NCBI GenBank assembly: GCA_021741905.1 | Contig: JAIOWZ010000003.1 | Location: 1 to 64,000 of the forward strand | DNA from: Candidatus Planktophila sp. | Lineage (GTDB): Bacteria; Actinomycetota; Actinomycetes; Nanopelagicales; Nanopelagicaceae | DNA length: 64,000 bases | Direction of reading: 5' to 3' | Shown here: piece after piece, positions 55,053 to 63,733 of the stretch | How positions within the stretch are numbered: position 1 is the stretch's first letter | Layout: each line of letters starts with the position of its first letter | Program-made: the position numbers and the translations under genes | The notes under the pieces: model-generated | Databases searched by the model: none | The model's input: the letters and a program-made list of their open reading frames with translations, nothing else | What the model was told of the DNA's origin: nothing

Positions 55053-55675
55053 AAATAGATCCACATACTTTTGCTGAGGGATTTATTCCCGAAGATTTCT
55101 TTAAATCTCAGGCTCGCGCCCGTGGTGTTGAGCTTGGAACTACTGACACAACTTCTGGCTCTGGTGCTTTTCTGCGATACTTGGCATTTACCTTAAAAGC
55201 ACAATCAGTCGTTGAAGTAGGAACAGGTTCAGGAGTTGGATCTTTGTGGTTGCTCGATGGAATGTTAGAAAGTGGAACTCTCACCTCAATTGATGACGAG
55301 ATGGAACATACTCAAATTGCAAAGTTGGCATTTTCTGAGGCTGACATTGCACAAGCACGTTATCGCTTAATCACCAACACAGTCGTGGATGTGATTTCAA
55401 AGTTAACTGATCGTGCTTATGACTTAGTTGTATTGCGACATAACCCTGAGGATCTCAGCTATGTAATTGGCGAGGCCCACCGCATTTTGCGAAGTGGCGG
55501 AGCGCTAGTGATTGATAATTACTATGGCGCAGGCAAAGTCAGCGATGCAGCGCAAAGGGACCCAAAAACTGTCGCATTGCGCGATGCTGGGAAGATTATT
55601 AAGAATGACTCTGAGCATTGGGTGAGCTCATTGATTCCAATAGGTGATGGCTTACTTATAGCCACCAAGGTGTGA
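55049..55675 (+). CDS. O-methyltransferase family 3 (class I SAM-dependent)
   Basis: A small SAM methyltransferase of 208 aa. Motif I is VVEVGTGSGVGSLWLLDG, the acidic loop SIDDEMEH follows, and DLVVLRHNPEDLSYVI replaces the usual metal-ligand DADK of catechol-type enzymes. GGALVIDNYYGAG is motif III. The substrate is unknown, and the changed metal motif weakens the catechol-OMT assignment. ATG 55049 overlaps the pepA stop (ATGA). The track start at 55031 is less likely. Confidence 0.88.
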   Translation: MKIDPHTFAEGFIPEDFFKSQARARGVELGTTDTTSGSGAFLRYLAFTLKAQSVVEVGTGSGVGSLWLLDGMLESGTLTSIDDEMEHTQIAKLAFSEADIAQARYRLITNTVVDVISKLTDRAYDLVVLRHNPEDLSYVIGEAHRILRSGGALVIDNYYGAGKVSDAAQRDPKTVALRDAGKIIKNDSEHWVSSLIPIGDGLLIATKV

Positions 55676-55685
55676 AGATACTGAC

Positions 55686-56810
55686 ATGATATTTCCGCGA
55701 GTTAAGAATCCTAACCCTGCATCCGGTGCATGGTGGCAGGCTCCAGCACCTTCAAAGAGTGCAAAAGGAAATCTTGTTTTAATTGCACTACTTGCCGGAT
55801 CTCTTGGTGGCTTCTTAGGTGTCAATGCCGCTGGAGGTTCGTTATTTCGCGAAGTTAACTTGGTGTCATCGACTAGCACTATTGAGCGTGCGCCTGATTC
55901 CGTGGCCGGAATTGCACAAAGAGTGTTGCCTTCAGTAGTTTCAATAAATACACGCACACTTAATAGTGGTGGATCCGGATCCGGCTTTGTCATTGACAGC
56001 AATGGATACATCCTGACAAATAACCATGTGATTAGTGATGCGGTAATAAGTGGTGGCAAAATTCAAGTTACTCTCAATGATGGCACTACCTACACTGGCA
56101 AAGTAATCGGCCGCGATGCATCATTTGATTTGGCTGTTCTAAAAATTGATGCAATTGGTTTAAAGGCTTTGCAATTTGGTGATAGTGACAAAATCGCGGT
56201 GGGAGATGCAGTTATAGCGATCGGATCTCCACTTGGACTATCTGGCACTGTTACTACAGGAATTATTAGTGCAAAAGATCGAGCAGTAACCACAGGAGAC
56301 TCGAGAACTGAAAGCTCATTCATTAATGCACTTCAGACTGACGCGGCAATTAATCCAGGCAACTCGGGGGGCCCATTAGTTGATTCGACTGGCGCAGTAA
56401 TTGGAATTAACTCTGCAATCGCTTCACTCGGCACAACTTCGCAAGCAGGTTCAATTGGATTAGGTTTTGCAATCCCAATTAATCAGGGCCGCAAGATTGC
56501 CGATCAGTTAATTAAGTACGGGGTTGCAACATATCCAGTTGTGGGAATCTCGTTGGATGTGAATTACATGGGCGTTGGTGCTCAGATTTCTACATCCGGC
56601 ACCGGGATTTTGCCCGGGAGTCCAGCACAAAAGGCCGGCCTCAAAGCCGGCGATGTCATTATCGAGTTTGATGGTAAGAAGATTAATTCTCCAGAAGAGT
56701 TGATAGTTTCAGTTCGATCCAAGAATGTAGGGGATCGCGTAACCCTTGTTTTTGTGCGTGATGGAGTAGAGAAATCAGTTACTTTGAATCTGATCGCAGC
56801 TAAGAAGTAA
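55686..56810 (+). CDS. HtrA/DegP-like membrane-anchored serine protease with PDZ domain
   Basis: Envelope quality-control protease. A single membrane anchor lies at about 35-55 (LVLIALLAGSLGGFLG). The trypsin-like domain has NNHVISDA (His near 114), FDLAVLKID (Asp near 148) and GNSGGPLVD (Ser near 227). One PDZ domain follows (about 280-370, GSPAQKAGLKAGDVI). The length is 374 aa. It is followed by tatB and mrp, the order also found in mycobacteria around htrA-tatB. Confidence 0.94.
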   Translation: MIFPRVKNPNPASGAWWQAPAPSKSAKGNLVLIALLAGSLGGFLGVNAAGGSLFREVNLVSSTSTIERAPDSVAGIAQRVLPSVVSINTRTLNSGGSGSGFVIDSNGYILTNNHVISDAVISGGKIQVTLNDGTTYTGKVIGRDASFDLAVLKIDAIGLKALQFGDSDKIAVGDAVIAIGSPLGLSGTVTTGIISAKDRAVTTGDSRTESSFINALQTDAAINPGNSGGPLVDSTGAVIGINSAIASLGTTSQAGSIGLGFAIPINQGRKIADQLIKYGVATYPVVGISLDVNYMGVGAQISTSGTGILPGSPAQKAGLKAGDVIIEFDGKKINSPEELIVSVRSKNVGDRVTLVFVRDGVEKSVTLNLIAAKK

Positions 56811-56816
56811 GTGGCG

Positions 56817-56822
56817 TAGGCT
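56817..56822 (+). promoter_or_regulatory. Leaderless-type -10 for tatB
   Basis: TAGGCT ends exactly 6 nt (AACGAC) before ATG 56829, in the 18-bp gap after htrA. No Shine-Dalgarno is present. Confidence 0.45.
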
Positions 56823-56828
56823 AACGAC

Positions 56829-57137
56829 ATGCCCTTTGACTTCGGTGCCGGCGAAATTTTTGGCCTTGCAATTTTGGCCATGCTGTTAGTTGGCCCTGAA
56901 CGTTTGCCGAAATTAGCTGTTGAGGCCGCACAATTGGTAAAGAAAATGCGTGGATTAGCCACTACGGCCACCGCCGAACTTCGCGAAAACTTAGGACCTG
57001 GCTTTGAAGATTTGCAGCCCAAAGATTTAAATCCAAAGACTTTTCTAAAAAAGCAGGTTTCAGATTTACTCGATGAGGAAAAACCCAAACCTAAGGTGAA
57101 TCGCCCAGTAGCGATGATAGATCCAGATCTCCTATGA
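56829..57137 (+). CDS. tatB: Sec-independent translocase subunit TatB
   Basis: A one-helix membrane protein of the twin-arginine translocase. The short periplasmic start and helix (FGLAILAMLLVGPERLPKLA) are followed by an amphipathic helix (AAQLVKKMRGLATTATAELR) and an acidic tail with KDLNPKTFLKKQ. The length of 102 aa suits TatB better than TatA, and gene order after htrA supports this. It overlaps mrp by 4 bp. Confidence 0.9.
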   Translation: MPFDFGAGEIFGLAILAMLLVGPERLPKLAVEAAQLVKKMRGLATTATAELRENLGPGFEDLQPKDLNPKTFLKKQVSDLLDEEKPKPKVNRPVAMIDPDLL

Positions 57138-58255
57138 ACTTAATCGAACAGATTACGGATGCTTTAAGTAAGGTTCAAGATCCTGAACTTCGTCATCCCA
57201 TCACTGATTTAGGAATGGTTGAAGCGCTGCAGGAAAATAGCGGTGCTGTAACTGTCACTATTTTGCTTACTATTTCTGCTTGTCCGATGCAAGATCGATT
57301 GCGCACAGATGTTACTACTGCAATTACTTCGATAGAAGGCGTTACTTCAGTTGACTTAACTTTTGGGGTAATGACAGAAGAACAACGAAACAATGTAAAA
57401 AAGATTGTTCGTGGAGGACGCGAGAAATTTATTCCATTTGCACAACCCGATTCATTGACTCGCGTTATCGGAATTGCTTCTGGAAAAGGCGGAGTTGGAA
57501 AATCTTCGGTCACAGCAAACCTTGCAGTTGCGGCAGCCAAAAGAGGTTTGAATGTTGGAATTTTAGATGCTGATGTTTACGGTCACTCGATTCCTCGGTT
57601 AATGGGTTTGATGGGACAGCGCCCAACTGCAATTGATCAAATGTTTATCCCGCTTGAGTCCTACGGTGTAAAGACCGTTTCTATGGAGATGTTCAAGCCT
57701 GAACGATCTGATCCTGTCGCATACCGCGGGCCATTGCTCCACCGCGTCCTGGAACAACTGTTATCTGATGCCTACTGGGGCGATCTTGATCTTTTATTGA
57801 TCGATCTTCCACCAGGAACTGGAGATTTAGCTATTTCACTGGGTCAGTTAATTCCAAACTCTGAGATTGTTGTCGTCACTACTCCACAAATTGCTGCAGC
57901 CGAAGTTGCTGAGCGCGCAGGACGTATCGCCCATCAAATTCATCAACATGTTATTGGTGTCATTGAAAACATGTCTCAATTTCCTTGCCCATCGTGCGGT
58001 GAACCAATGTCACTCTTTGGCGAAGGCGGAGGAGAGGAAACATCTCGTCGCCTTTCTCAGTTAGTAGGCAGTGATGTTCCGTTACTGGGAAAGATTCCAT
58101 TTAGCCCAGCATTGCGAACTGGAGGAGATGAGGGAGCGCCGGTAGTCGAGGCCGATCCAACTTCTGTAGCGGCTCTTGCGCTCTTTGATGTAGCAGAAAA
58201 GATTATGAAACGAAGTAAATCTTTACTCGGAGTCCGATTGGGTATCTCTACGTAA
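57134..58255 (+). CDS. mrp: Mrp/NBP35-type Fe-S cluster carrier P-loop ATPase
   Basis: Assembles or carries 4Fe-4S clusters. The N-terminal DUF59/MIP18 domain (about 1-90, SACPMQDRLR) precedes the deviant Walker A GKGGVGKSS (about 115), DADVYGHSIPRL and LLIDLPPGTGD. The bridging cysteines are in FPCPSCGEPM, and LGKIPFSPALRTGGDEG follows. The length is 373 aa. Its last 33 bp are antisense to the DUF1003 gene. Confidence 0.94.
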   Translation: MNLIEQITDALSKVQDPELRHPITDLGMVEALQENSGAVTVTILLTISACPMQDRLRTDVTTAITSIEGVTSVDLTFGVMTEEQRNNVKKIVRGGREKFIPFAQPDSLTRVIGIASGKGGVGKSSVTANLAVAAAKRGLNVGILDADVYGHSIPRLMGLMGQRPTAIDQMFIPLESYGVKTVSMEMFKPERSDPVAYRGPLLHRVLEQLLSDAYWGDLDLLLIDLPPGTGDLAISLGQLIPNSEIVVVTTPQIAAAEVAERAGRIAHQIHQHVIGVIENMSQFPCPSCGEPMSLFGEGGGEETSRRLSQLVGSDVPLLGKIPFSPALRTGGDEGAPVVEADPTSVAALALFDVAEKIMKRSKSLLGVRLGIST

Positions 58256-58720
58256 CTCTTTTGCAAGTTCATCCACTAAATCCGCAAGTTCACTGCGCAT
58301 AAAGTCGCGAGTGGCAACCTCACCTAAAGAGTTGCGCAGCGCTGCTAGTTCACGAGTTAGATACTCGGTATCAGCGATCGAACGTTCGTTCTGGTCGCGA
58401 TCTTGATTAAGTTGAATACGATCTCGATCGGCCTGGCGATTTTGGGCTAGAAGAATTAGTGGTGCAGCATAGGAAGCTTGCAATGAAAGGATCAATGTTA
58501 AGAAAATGAATGGGTAATCATCAAAACGAAGATCAACTGGTGCGACAAAGTTCCACACAACCCAAAACAGAACAAAGAATGTCATGTATACGAGAAAGCG
58601 TGCCGTACCTAAAAAGCGCGCAAAACGCTCTGACAAGCGACCAAAAGCTTCTGGATCGAAATTAGGGCGTAGCGAACGACGAGTCTCACGTGGAGTATCT
58701 AGTCCATTTGTCCGTGCCAT
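58223..58720 (-). CDS. DUF1003 family membrane protein
   Basis: A 165-residue protein with two transmembrane helices (LVYMTFFVLFWVVWNFV and FIFLTLILSLQASYAAPLIL), then QNRQADRDRIQLNQDRDQNE, the diagnostic DUF1003 helix. The C-terminal part is an acidic coiled coil. Function is unknown. A very strong AAGGAGG site precedes the ATG. It lies 12 bp after the MgtE_N/CBS gene, the same pairing as in mycobacteria. Confidence 0.92.
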   Translation of the reverse strand: MARTNGLDTPRETRRSLRPNFDPEAFGRLSERFARFLGTARFLVYMTFFVLFWVVWNFVAPVDLRFDDYPFIFLTLILSLQASYAAPLILLAQNRQADRDRIQLNQDRDQNERSIADTEYLTRELAALRNSLGEVATRDFMRSELADLVDELAKELRRDTQSDSE

Positions 58721-58732
58721 TTTTTGACCTCC

Positions 58733-60010
58733 TTACAATGTTTCTGACTTGAAAGTTACTGGTGACTTTTCTCTGTGATCATGTCGCCAATTTTCAGGTA
58801 ATAAGTGATCGAGCACGTCATCAACTGTGACCGCCCCAAGTAAACGCTCATTGACATCTACTACTGGCAAGGAAAGCATGTTGTAACTAGCCAAATACGA
58901 GGAAACTTCATGCAAAGTTGAATCTGGGTTAACGCCCTTTGCATCGTTATCAACGATTGAACCTAACAATGTTGCAGGCGGTTCGCGTAGCAAACGCTGG
59001 TAATGAACAACTCCAATAAAGCGGCCGGTAGGCGTTTCAACAGGTTGACGACAAATATAGATTTGCGAAGCAAGAGCAGGTGAAATTTCTTTTTGGCGGA
59101 CCGCAGCTAATGCATCTGCAACTGTTGAATCGGCGGTTAGAACAATTGGTTCAGTCGTCATCATTCCACCTGCTGAATAATCTTCGTAGTTCATCAAACG
59201 CAAAACATCTTCTGCATCCTCAGGCTCCATTAATTCTAGAAGCGCATTGGCTCGCTCTTCGCCTATCTCTCGAAGTAAGTCGGCAGCATCATCTGGATCC
59301 ATTTCACCCAGTACATCTGCAGCGCGTTCACCTTCAAGTTCGGCTAACAGGGCAACTCGATCTGTCTCATCCATCTCTTCAAGCACATCGGCAAGGCGTT
59401 CATCATCAAGTGCGATTGCAACTTCGACACGACGTTTAGGTGCAAGGTCTTGCAATACAGCTGCAAGGTCAGCAGCGCGTAGGTTGGCAAGTGTTGTCAT
59501 CAGATTTGCGACACCTTGATTTTGTTCGGTCGTTGCAAAACCTGTGACTTCTTCCCAGGCAACAGTCGATGTGGCACCTTTGCGGCGTAAGCCTCGACCA
59601 CGACGCATGATATGAACGCGGTTGATGAACCAATCACCTGTTCGCGTTTCTTCCATCCCCATGTCTTCGACAACAACGGCTTCACCAGATTCAATTAATG
59701 TAATTGAACGATCTAGCATTTCTCCAAGAACCAGCACTTCACCTGGACGTGTATCGAAACGGCGCATGTTGAGTAATCCAGTGATTACAACCGCACCACT
59801 TTCAATAGAAGTTACTCGGGTAATCGGCACAAAGACTCGACGGCGCAATGGCACTTCAACAACTAGTCCAAGAATTCTCGGTGGTTGATTAGTCGAACGA
59901 AGGGTCGCGACAGCATCTCGCACCTTTCCTACGGGATCACCATTTGGGTCAAAGACCGCGGTACCTGCAAGACGGGCGAGAAATACTCGGTTTAAGAGAT
60001 TGCCGCTCAT
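58733..60010 (-). CDS. MgtE N-terminal domain and CBS-pair protein without membrane part
   Basis: A soluble 425-aa protein. An N-terminal PRC-barrel-like region (about 5-100, VFDPNGDPVGKVRDAV) is followed by superhelical MgtE_N repeats with acidic turns (LADVLEEMDETDRVALLAEL, AADVLGEMDPDDAADLL). Two CBS domains follow (about 270-405). It lacks the MgtE membrane channel, so it cannot be a transporter alone and is probably a Mg2+- or nucleotide-responsive regulator. ATG 60010 is used, since TACCCT lies 6 nt upstream. The track start at 60040 is in the next gene's 5' end. Confidence 0.9.
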   Translation of the reverse strand: MSGNLLNRVFLARLAGTAVFDPNGDPVGKVRDAVATLRSTNQPPRILGLVVEVPLRRRVFVPITRVTSIESGAVVITGLLNMRRFDTRPGEVLVLGEMLDRSITLIESGEAVVVEDMGMEETRTGDWFINRVHIMRRGRGLRRKGATSTVAWEEVTGFATTEQNQGVANLMTTLANLRAADLAAVLQDLAPKRRVEVAIALDDERLADVLEEMDETDRVALLAELEGERAADVLGEMDPDDAADLLREIGEERANALLELMEPEDAEDVLRLMNYEDYSAGGMMTTEPIVLTADSTVADALAAVRQKEISPALASQIYICRQPVETPTGRFIGVVHYQRLLREPPATLLGSIVDNDAKGVNPDSTLHEVSSYLASYNMLSLPVVDVNERLLGAVTVDDVLDHLLPENWRHDHREKSPVTFKSETL

Positions 60011-60032
60011 GGGATAAGGGTACCTTTCTCTT
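60011..60032. promoter_or_regulatory. 22-bp symmetric divergent promoter core (MgtE_N/CBS gene / EamA gene)
   Basis: Plus strand: TACCTT (60021-60026) then 6 nt and the EamA ATG. Minus strand: TACCCT (60017-60022) then 6 nt and the MgtE_N/CBS ATG. The two -10 boxes share the palindrome GGTACC, so one DNA site can point polymerase either way. Neither gene has a Shine-Dalgarno. Confidence 0.55.
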
Positions 60033-60932
60033 ATGAGCACTGGCGAATCATTAAATATTGATCAACACACAGCCATGCCTGCACGACCAGATTTGATTCG
60101 TTTAGGAATCGGAATCATTGGAATTGGAACATCTGGTCCATTAATCGCGATGAGCACGATGCCTGTACTGACATTGATCTTTTGGAGAAATCTTGGCGGA
60201 TCACTACTGACTTTGCCCTTTGCATTGCGCCATTCCCGTGACAAAGCTGGCATGAAGTGGGCAGTAATTGCCGGAGTCGTATTAGCACTTCACTTTGTTG
60301 GATTCTTCTTAGCAATGAGAATGACAACAGTTGCGGCCGGAACTGCCTTAGTTGCGCTGCAACCTATTTTTGCTGCTCTGTTTGTAAAGCTTTCAGGTGG
60401 TCATATTCCATCAACGGCCTGGCTTGGAATGATTGTTAGTTTTGTTGGTGTTGTGCTTGTTTCAGGTGTGGATCTTCAAATTTCAGTCAAGTCATTTTTA
60501 GGAGACCTTGCTGCTCTTATTTCTGCAGCACTTGCAGCTGCATACATAATTGCGGGTTCAAAAGCGCAAAGAACTCTTGAAACCACAACCTATACAACTA
60601 TTTGCTATTTCGTGTGTTCGATAACTGCACTGCCGATGGCATTGATTGCAGGAAATCAGATATTTTCTTTTAGTGCAAAGGAGTGGTGGATTCTTTTGGG
60701 TCTCATTCTCGGAGCACAACTGCTAGGCCATTCAATGTTTAATTCAGTTTTAAAGCGAGTTTCTCCAGCAATTGTTTCCCTCATTGTTTTCTTTGAAGTT
60801 CCAGTCAGCGCTATCCTTGCAGCATGGTGGCTAGATCAACGACCTCCACTCGGAATCATTCCAGGCATAGTGTTGATCTTGGCAGGTTGCATATTGTTGG
60901 TAACACGCACGCGAGGATCTTCCAATGATTGA
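60033..60932 (+). CDS. EamA/DMT-family transporter
   Basis: Integral membrane protein of 299 aa with ten predicted helices in two EamA repeats (about 20-145 and 160-290). Typical features are the FWRNLGG segment near the end of helix 2, VAAGTALVALQPIFAALFV, and SPAIVSLIVFFEVPVSAILA in the second half. Members export metabolites or amino acids; the substrate is unknown. Its end overlaps the PHP gene by 8 bp. Confidence 0.9.
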   Translation: MSTGESLNIDQHTAMPARPDLIRLGIGIIGIGTSGPLIAMSTMPVLTLIFWRNLGGSLLTLPFALRHSRDKAGMKWAVIAGVVLALHFVGFFLAMRMTTVAAGTALVALQPIFAALFVKLSGGHIPSTAWLGMIVSFVGVVLVSGVDLQISVKSFLGDLAALISAALAAAYIIAGSKAQRTLETTTYTTICYFVCSITALPMALIAGNQIFSFSAKEWWILLGLILGAQLLGHSMFNSVLKRVSPAIVSLIVFFEVPVSAILAAWWLDQRPPLGIIPGIVLILAGCILLVTRTRGSSND

Positions 60933-61770
60933 TCTGCACACACATACAACTTGTAGTGACGGCACTGACTCGCCCCGCGAACTTGTAAACAAGGCAATTG
61001 TTCAAGGCTTAGAGGTATTAGGAATTTCAGATCATGACACGACATCGGGCTGGGAAGAGGCAACGCACTCTTTGCGAGGTTCTCTGCAGTTGGCATTAGG
61101 TGCAGAAATTTCCTGTCTAACCAATGATGGAATAAGTGTTCACATGTTGGGTTTGCTCTTTGATCCCCTGCATGAAGAGATGCAGCAAGTACTTGAGGAA
61201 ACCAGAGATGGCAGGCTACCTCGCATGCGAAAAATGATTGAAAAAATGCGAGCAGAAGGCATGGATATTTCAATAGAGGATGTTGAAAAAGTAATGCCAA
61301 GTGGCGCAACAATGGGCAGACCACACTTGGCAGATGCACTGGTCTCAAAGAAGATTGTGAAGTCACGAGATGAAGCATTTATAGATTTACTTCACAATGA
61401 TTCACGTTTTTATGTTTCACACGCTGCACCGACGCCTGTAGAAGCTATAGCCCTTATCCGTAGGGCAGGGGGAGTTTCGGTGATTGCACATCCGTTTGCC
61501 TCACACAGAGGACAGATATTGAAGCCAGAGGATTTTTCAGATTTAGTCTCTGCTGGACTAAATGGGATAGAAGTAGATCACCGAGACCAAAACCCTGATG
61601 AACGTGCAATGTTGCGCGTGATTGCACTCGAACTAGATCTCGTTATGACTGGAAGCAGTGATTACCACGGTACTGGAAAGCTCAATTCATTAGCAGAAAA
61701 CCACACAAGTAGGGAACAATGGCAAAAGTTAGAAGCACAAGCAGATGCACGAAGGGTGGTTAACGCATGA
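60925..61770 (+). CDS. PHP-domain phosphoesterase (YciV/RNase AM-like)
   Basis: A metal-dependent phosphoesterase of 281 aa. MIDLHTHTTCSDGTDSP and ISDHDTTSGWEEA give the HxH and D-H-D metal ligands. GAEISCL, PHLADALV, VIAHPF and TGSSDYHG complete the trinuclear PHP site. Related enzymes act as 5'-3' exonucleases on short RNA or on 3',5'-bisnucleotides. It overlaps the EamA and MarC genes. Confidence 0.92.
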   Translation: MIDLHTHTTCSDGTDSPRELVNKAIVQGLEVLGISDHDTTSGWEEATHSLRGSLQLALGAEISCLTNDGISVHMLGLLFDPLHEEMQQVLEETRDGRLPRMRKMIEKMRAEGMDISIEDVEKVMPSGATMGRPHLADALVSKKIVKSRDEAFIDLLHNDSRFYVSHAAPTPVEAIALIRRAGGVSVIAHPFASHRGQILKPEDFSDLVSAGLNGIEVDHRDQNPDERAMLRVIALELDLVMTGSSDYHGTGKLNSLAENHTSREQWQKLEAQADARRVVNA

Positions 61771-62378
61771 GAAATATCAGCGCAGTTACTTTTGCGGTCC
61801 AATCTTTTGTCACACTATTTGTGATCATGGATCCTCCCGGTGCAACCCCTATTTTCTTAAGTTTAGTTGCCGACAAATCCGCTCGCGTTCGACGAATCCT
61901 GGCCATACAAGCAGCGGGTGTTTCACTTCTTGTGATCTCAATTTTTGCTCTCTTTGGCCGTGCAATTTTGAATTATCTAAATATTTCAATGGAGGCTTTG
62001 CAAGCAGCAGGAGCACTTTTGCTATTGCTGGTCGCGTTAGAACTCTTGACTGGAAATGCAAAAAAGCATGGCGATGATGGTGATTCCAATGTTGCATTAG
62101 TGCCCCTAGGAACACCGCTTTTGGCTGGGCCTGGTGCAATAGTTGCCACGATGATCTTCGTTCAGCAGGTAGACACAACTAGCATGGCTCTTGGTTTAGT
62201 AGCAGCGGTGCTTGCAGTTCATGTAGCAATTGCCCTGGTCTTGATGGCATCAACAACAATTTTAAATGTCATCAAAGAATCTGGTGTCACCTTAGTTGCT
62301 CGTATAGCTGGCTTATTACTTGCAGCTATTGCAGTTCAAATGCTTGTAGATGCAATACGCGTATTTGTTGCTGCTTAA
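61767..62378 (+). CDS. MarC family integral membrane protein
   Basis: A 203-residue protein with six hydrophobic helices. FVIMDPPGATPIFLSL, LALVPLGTPLLAGPGAI-like segments (VPLGTPLLAGPGAIVATM) and RIAGLLLAAIAVQMLVDAI are family hallmarks. Despite the name, a role in drug resistance is not supported for the family. ATGA overlap with the PHP gene; its TAA shares the TTAA palindrome with the opposing helicase stop. Confidence 0.93.
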   Translation: MRNISAVTFAVQSFVTLFVIMDPPGATPIFLSLVADKSARVRRILAIQAAGVSLLVISIFALFGRAILNYLNISMEALQAAGALLLLLVALELLTGNAKKHGDDGDSNVALVPLGTPLLAGPGAIVATMIFVQQVDTTSMALGLVAAVLAVHVAIALVLMASTTILNVIKESGVTLVARIAGLLLAAIAVQMLVDAIRVFVAA

Positions 62379-63712
62379 CTATCTTTAAACTTTTTGGTAC
62401 GGGTGCGTGTGCGCTCTGCACGAACTGGTGCGGCCTCTTGCTTGGCGCGAGGGGCTCGAGATTCTTTGCTTTCAACTTTTGCTACAGGCTTTGCTTTAAC
62501 AAGTCGTCCTGTTGAGCCGGCTGGAATATCGAGGGTCTCATACAAATGTTCTGAGGATGAATAAGTCTCTTCAGGTTCTGCAAGACCAAGTTCTAGAACT
62601 TGATTAATCATCTTCCAGCGAGCAAGCTCGTCCCAATCAACAAAAGTTACGGCAATACCGTGAGCACCTGCGCGAGCTGTGCGACCGATACGGTGCACAT
62701 ATGTCTTTTCATCTTCAGGACATTGGTAGTTGATTACGTGTGTAATGCCATCAATATCAATACCGCGGGCGGCAACATCTGTTGCAACTAGCACATCTGA
62801 CTTTCCTGCTTTGAAATCGCCTAATGCTTTTTCGCGTGCGCTTTGGCCAAGATCACCATGAATTGGCGCAGCCTTAAAGCCACGTTCGATCAAATCTTCA
62901 GCTGTCTTTTGTGCTGTGCGCTTTGTGCGACAGAAAACCATTGTTGGCCCACGACCATTGGCCTGCAAAATACGTGCAAGCATTTCAATTTTATCCATTG
63001 CATGTGCACGCAATACATGTTGCTTAATTCGAGTAACTACCGCTCCTTCATCCTCGCTGTCCTGTGTGCGAATGTGAATTGGCTGGTTCATGAAGCGACG
63101 GGCCAGAGCAATGATGTCTCCTGGCATAGTCGCTGAAAACAACATAGTTTGGGTGCGATTAGGCGTGCTCGAAAGAATCTTTTCGACATCAGGCAAGAAA
63201 CCAAGATCTAACATTTCATCTGCCTCATCCAGAACTAACCGTGAAACCTCTTTGAGTTTTAACTGTCCTTGGCGAGATAAATCTAGAAGTCGGCCTGGAG
63301 TGCCCACGACGATTTCAACGCCAGCGTGCAGAGCCTCGATCTGTGGTTCAAATGCGCGCCCACCATAAACGGCAAGTGTGCGAATACCACGGTTAGAGGC
63401 CAGCTCTTCAATATCTCGTGTTACCTGAGTACATAGTTCGCGAGTAGGAACCACAATTAAAACCTGTGGCATTCCTTTGTTCGCAAAATCGGCCCACTCA
63501 GCATCGTCCGGTGCGATGACTCGTTCAATGACGGGAATACCAAATGCAAGAGTCTTACCTGTACCAGTCTTTGCTTGTCCGATTACATCGCCATCTGCGA
63601 GAGCAATTGGCAAAACCATTTCTTGAATGGCAAAGGGAGCTAAGAAGCCATGTGCGTGAAGTGCTTCAATTGTTTGGCTGCGCAGGGGCAGTTCGGCAAA
63701 TGTTGGTGACAT
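62375..63712 (-). CDS. DEAD-box RNA helicase (RhlE/CsdA-like)
   Basis: ATP-dependent RNA helicase. Motifs in order: Q motif (PFAIQEMVLPIAL), AKTGTGKT, PTRELCTQV, TPGRLLDL, DEADEML, SAT, VFCRTKRTA, TDVAARGID and HRIGRTARAG. The C-terminal 60 residues form a basic Arg/Lys tail (KAKPVAKVESKESRAPRAKQ), a likely RNA-binding tail. The length is 445 aa. An AGGAA site lies 8-9 nt before the ATG. Role in cold adaptation or ribosome maturation is inferred from the family. Confidence 0.95.
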   Translation of the reverse strand: MSPTFAELPLRSQTIEALHAHGFLAPFAIQEMVLPIALADGDVIGQAKTGTGKTLAFGIPVIERVIAPDDAEWADFANKGMPQVLIVVPTRELCTQVTRDIEELASNRGIRTLAVYGGRAFEPQIEALHAGVEIVVGTPGRLLDLSRQGQLKLKEVSRLVLDEADEMLDLGFLPDVEKILSSTPNRTQTMLFSATMPGDIIALARRFMNQPIHIRTQDSEDEGAVVTRIKQHVLRAHAMDKIEMLARILQANGRGPTMVFCRTKRTAQKTAEDLIERGFKAAPIHGDLGQSAREKALGDFKAGKSDVLVATDVAARGIDIDGITHVINYQCPEDEKTYVHRIGRTARAGAHGIAVTFVDWDELARWKMINQVLELGLAEPEETYSSSEHLYETLDIPAGSTGRLVKAKPVAKVESKESRAPRAKQEAAPVRAERTRTRTKKFKDS

Positions 63713-63733
63713 ATAAATTTGTTCCTATCGGGA

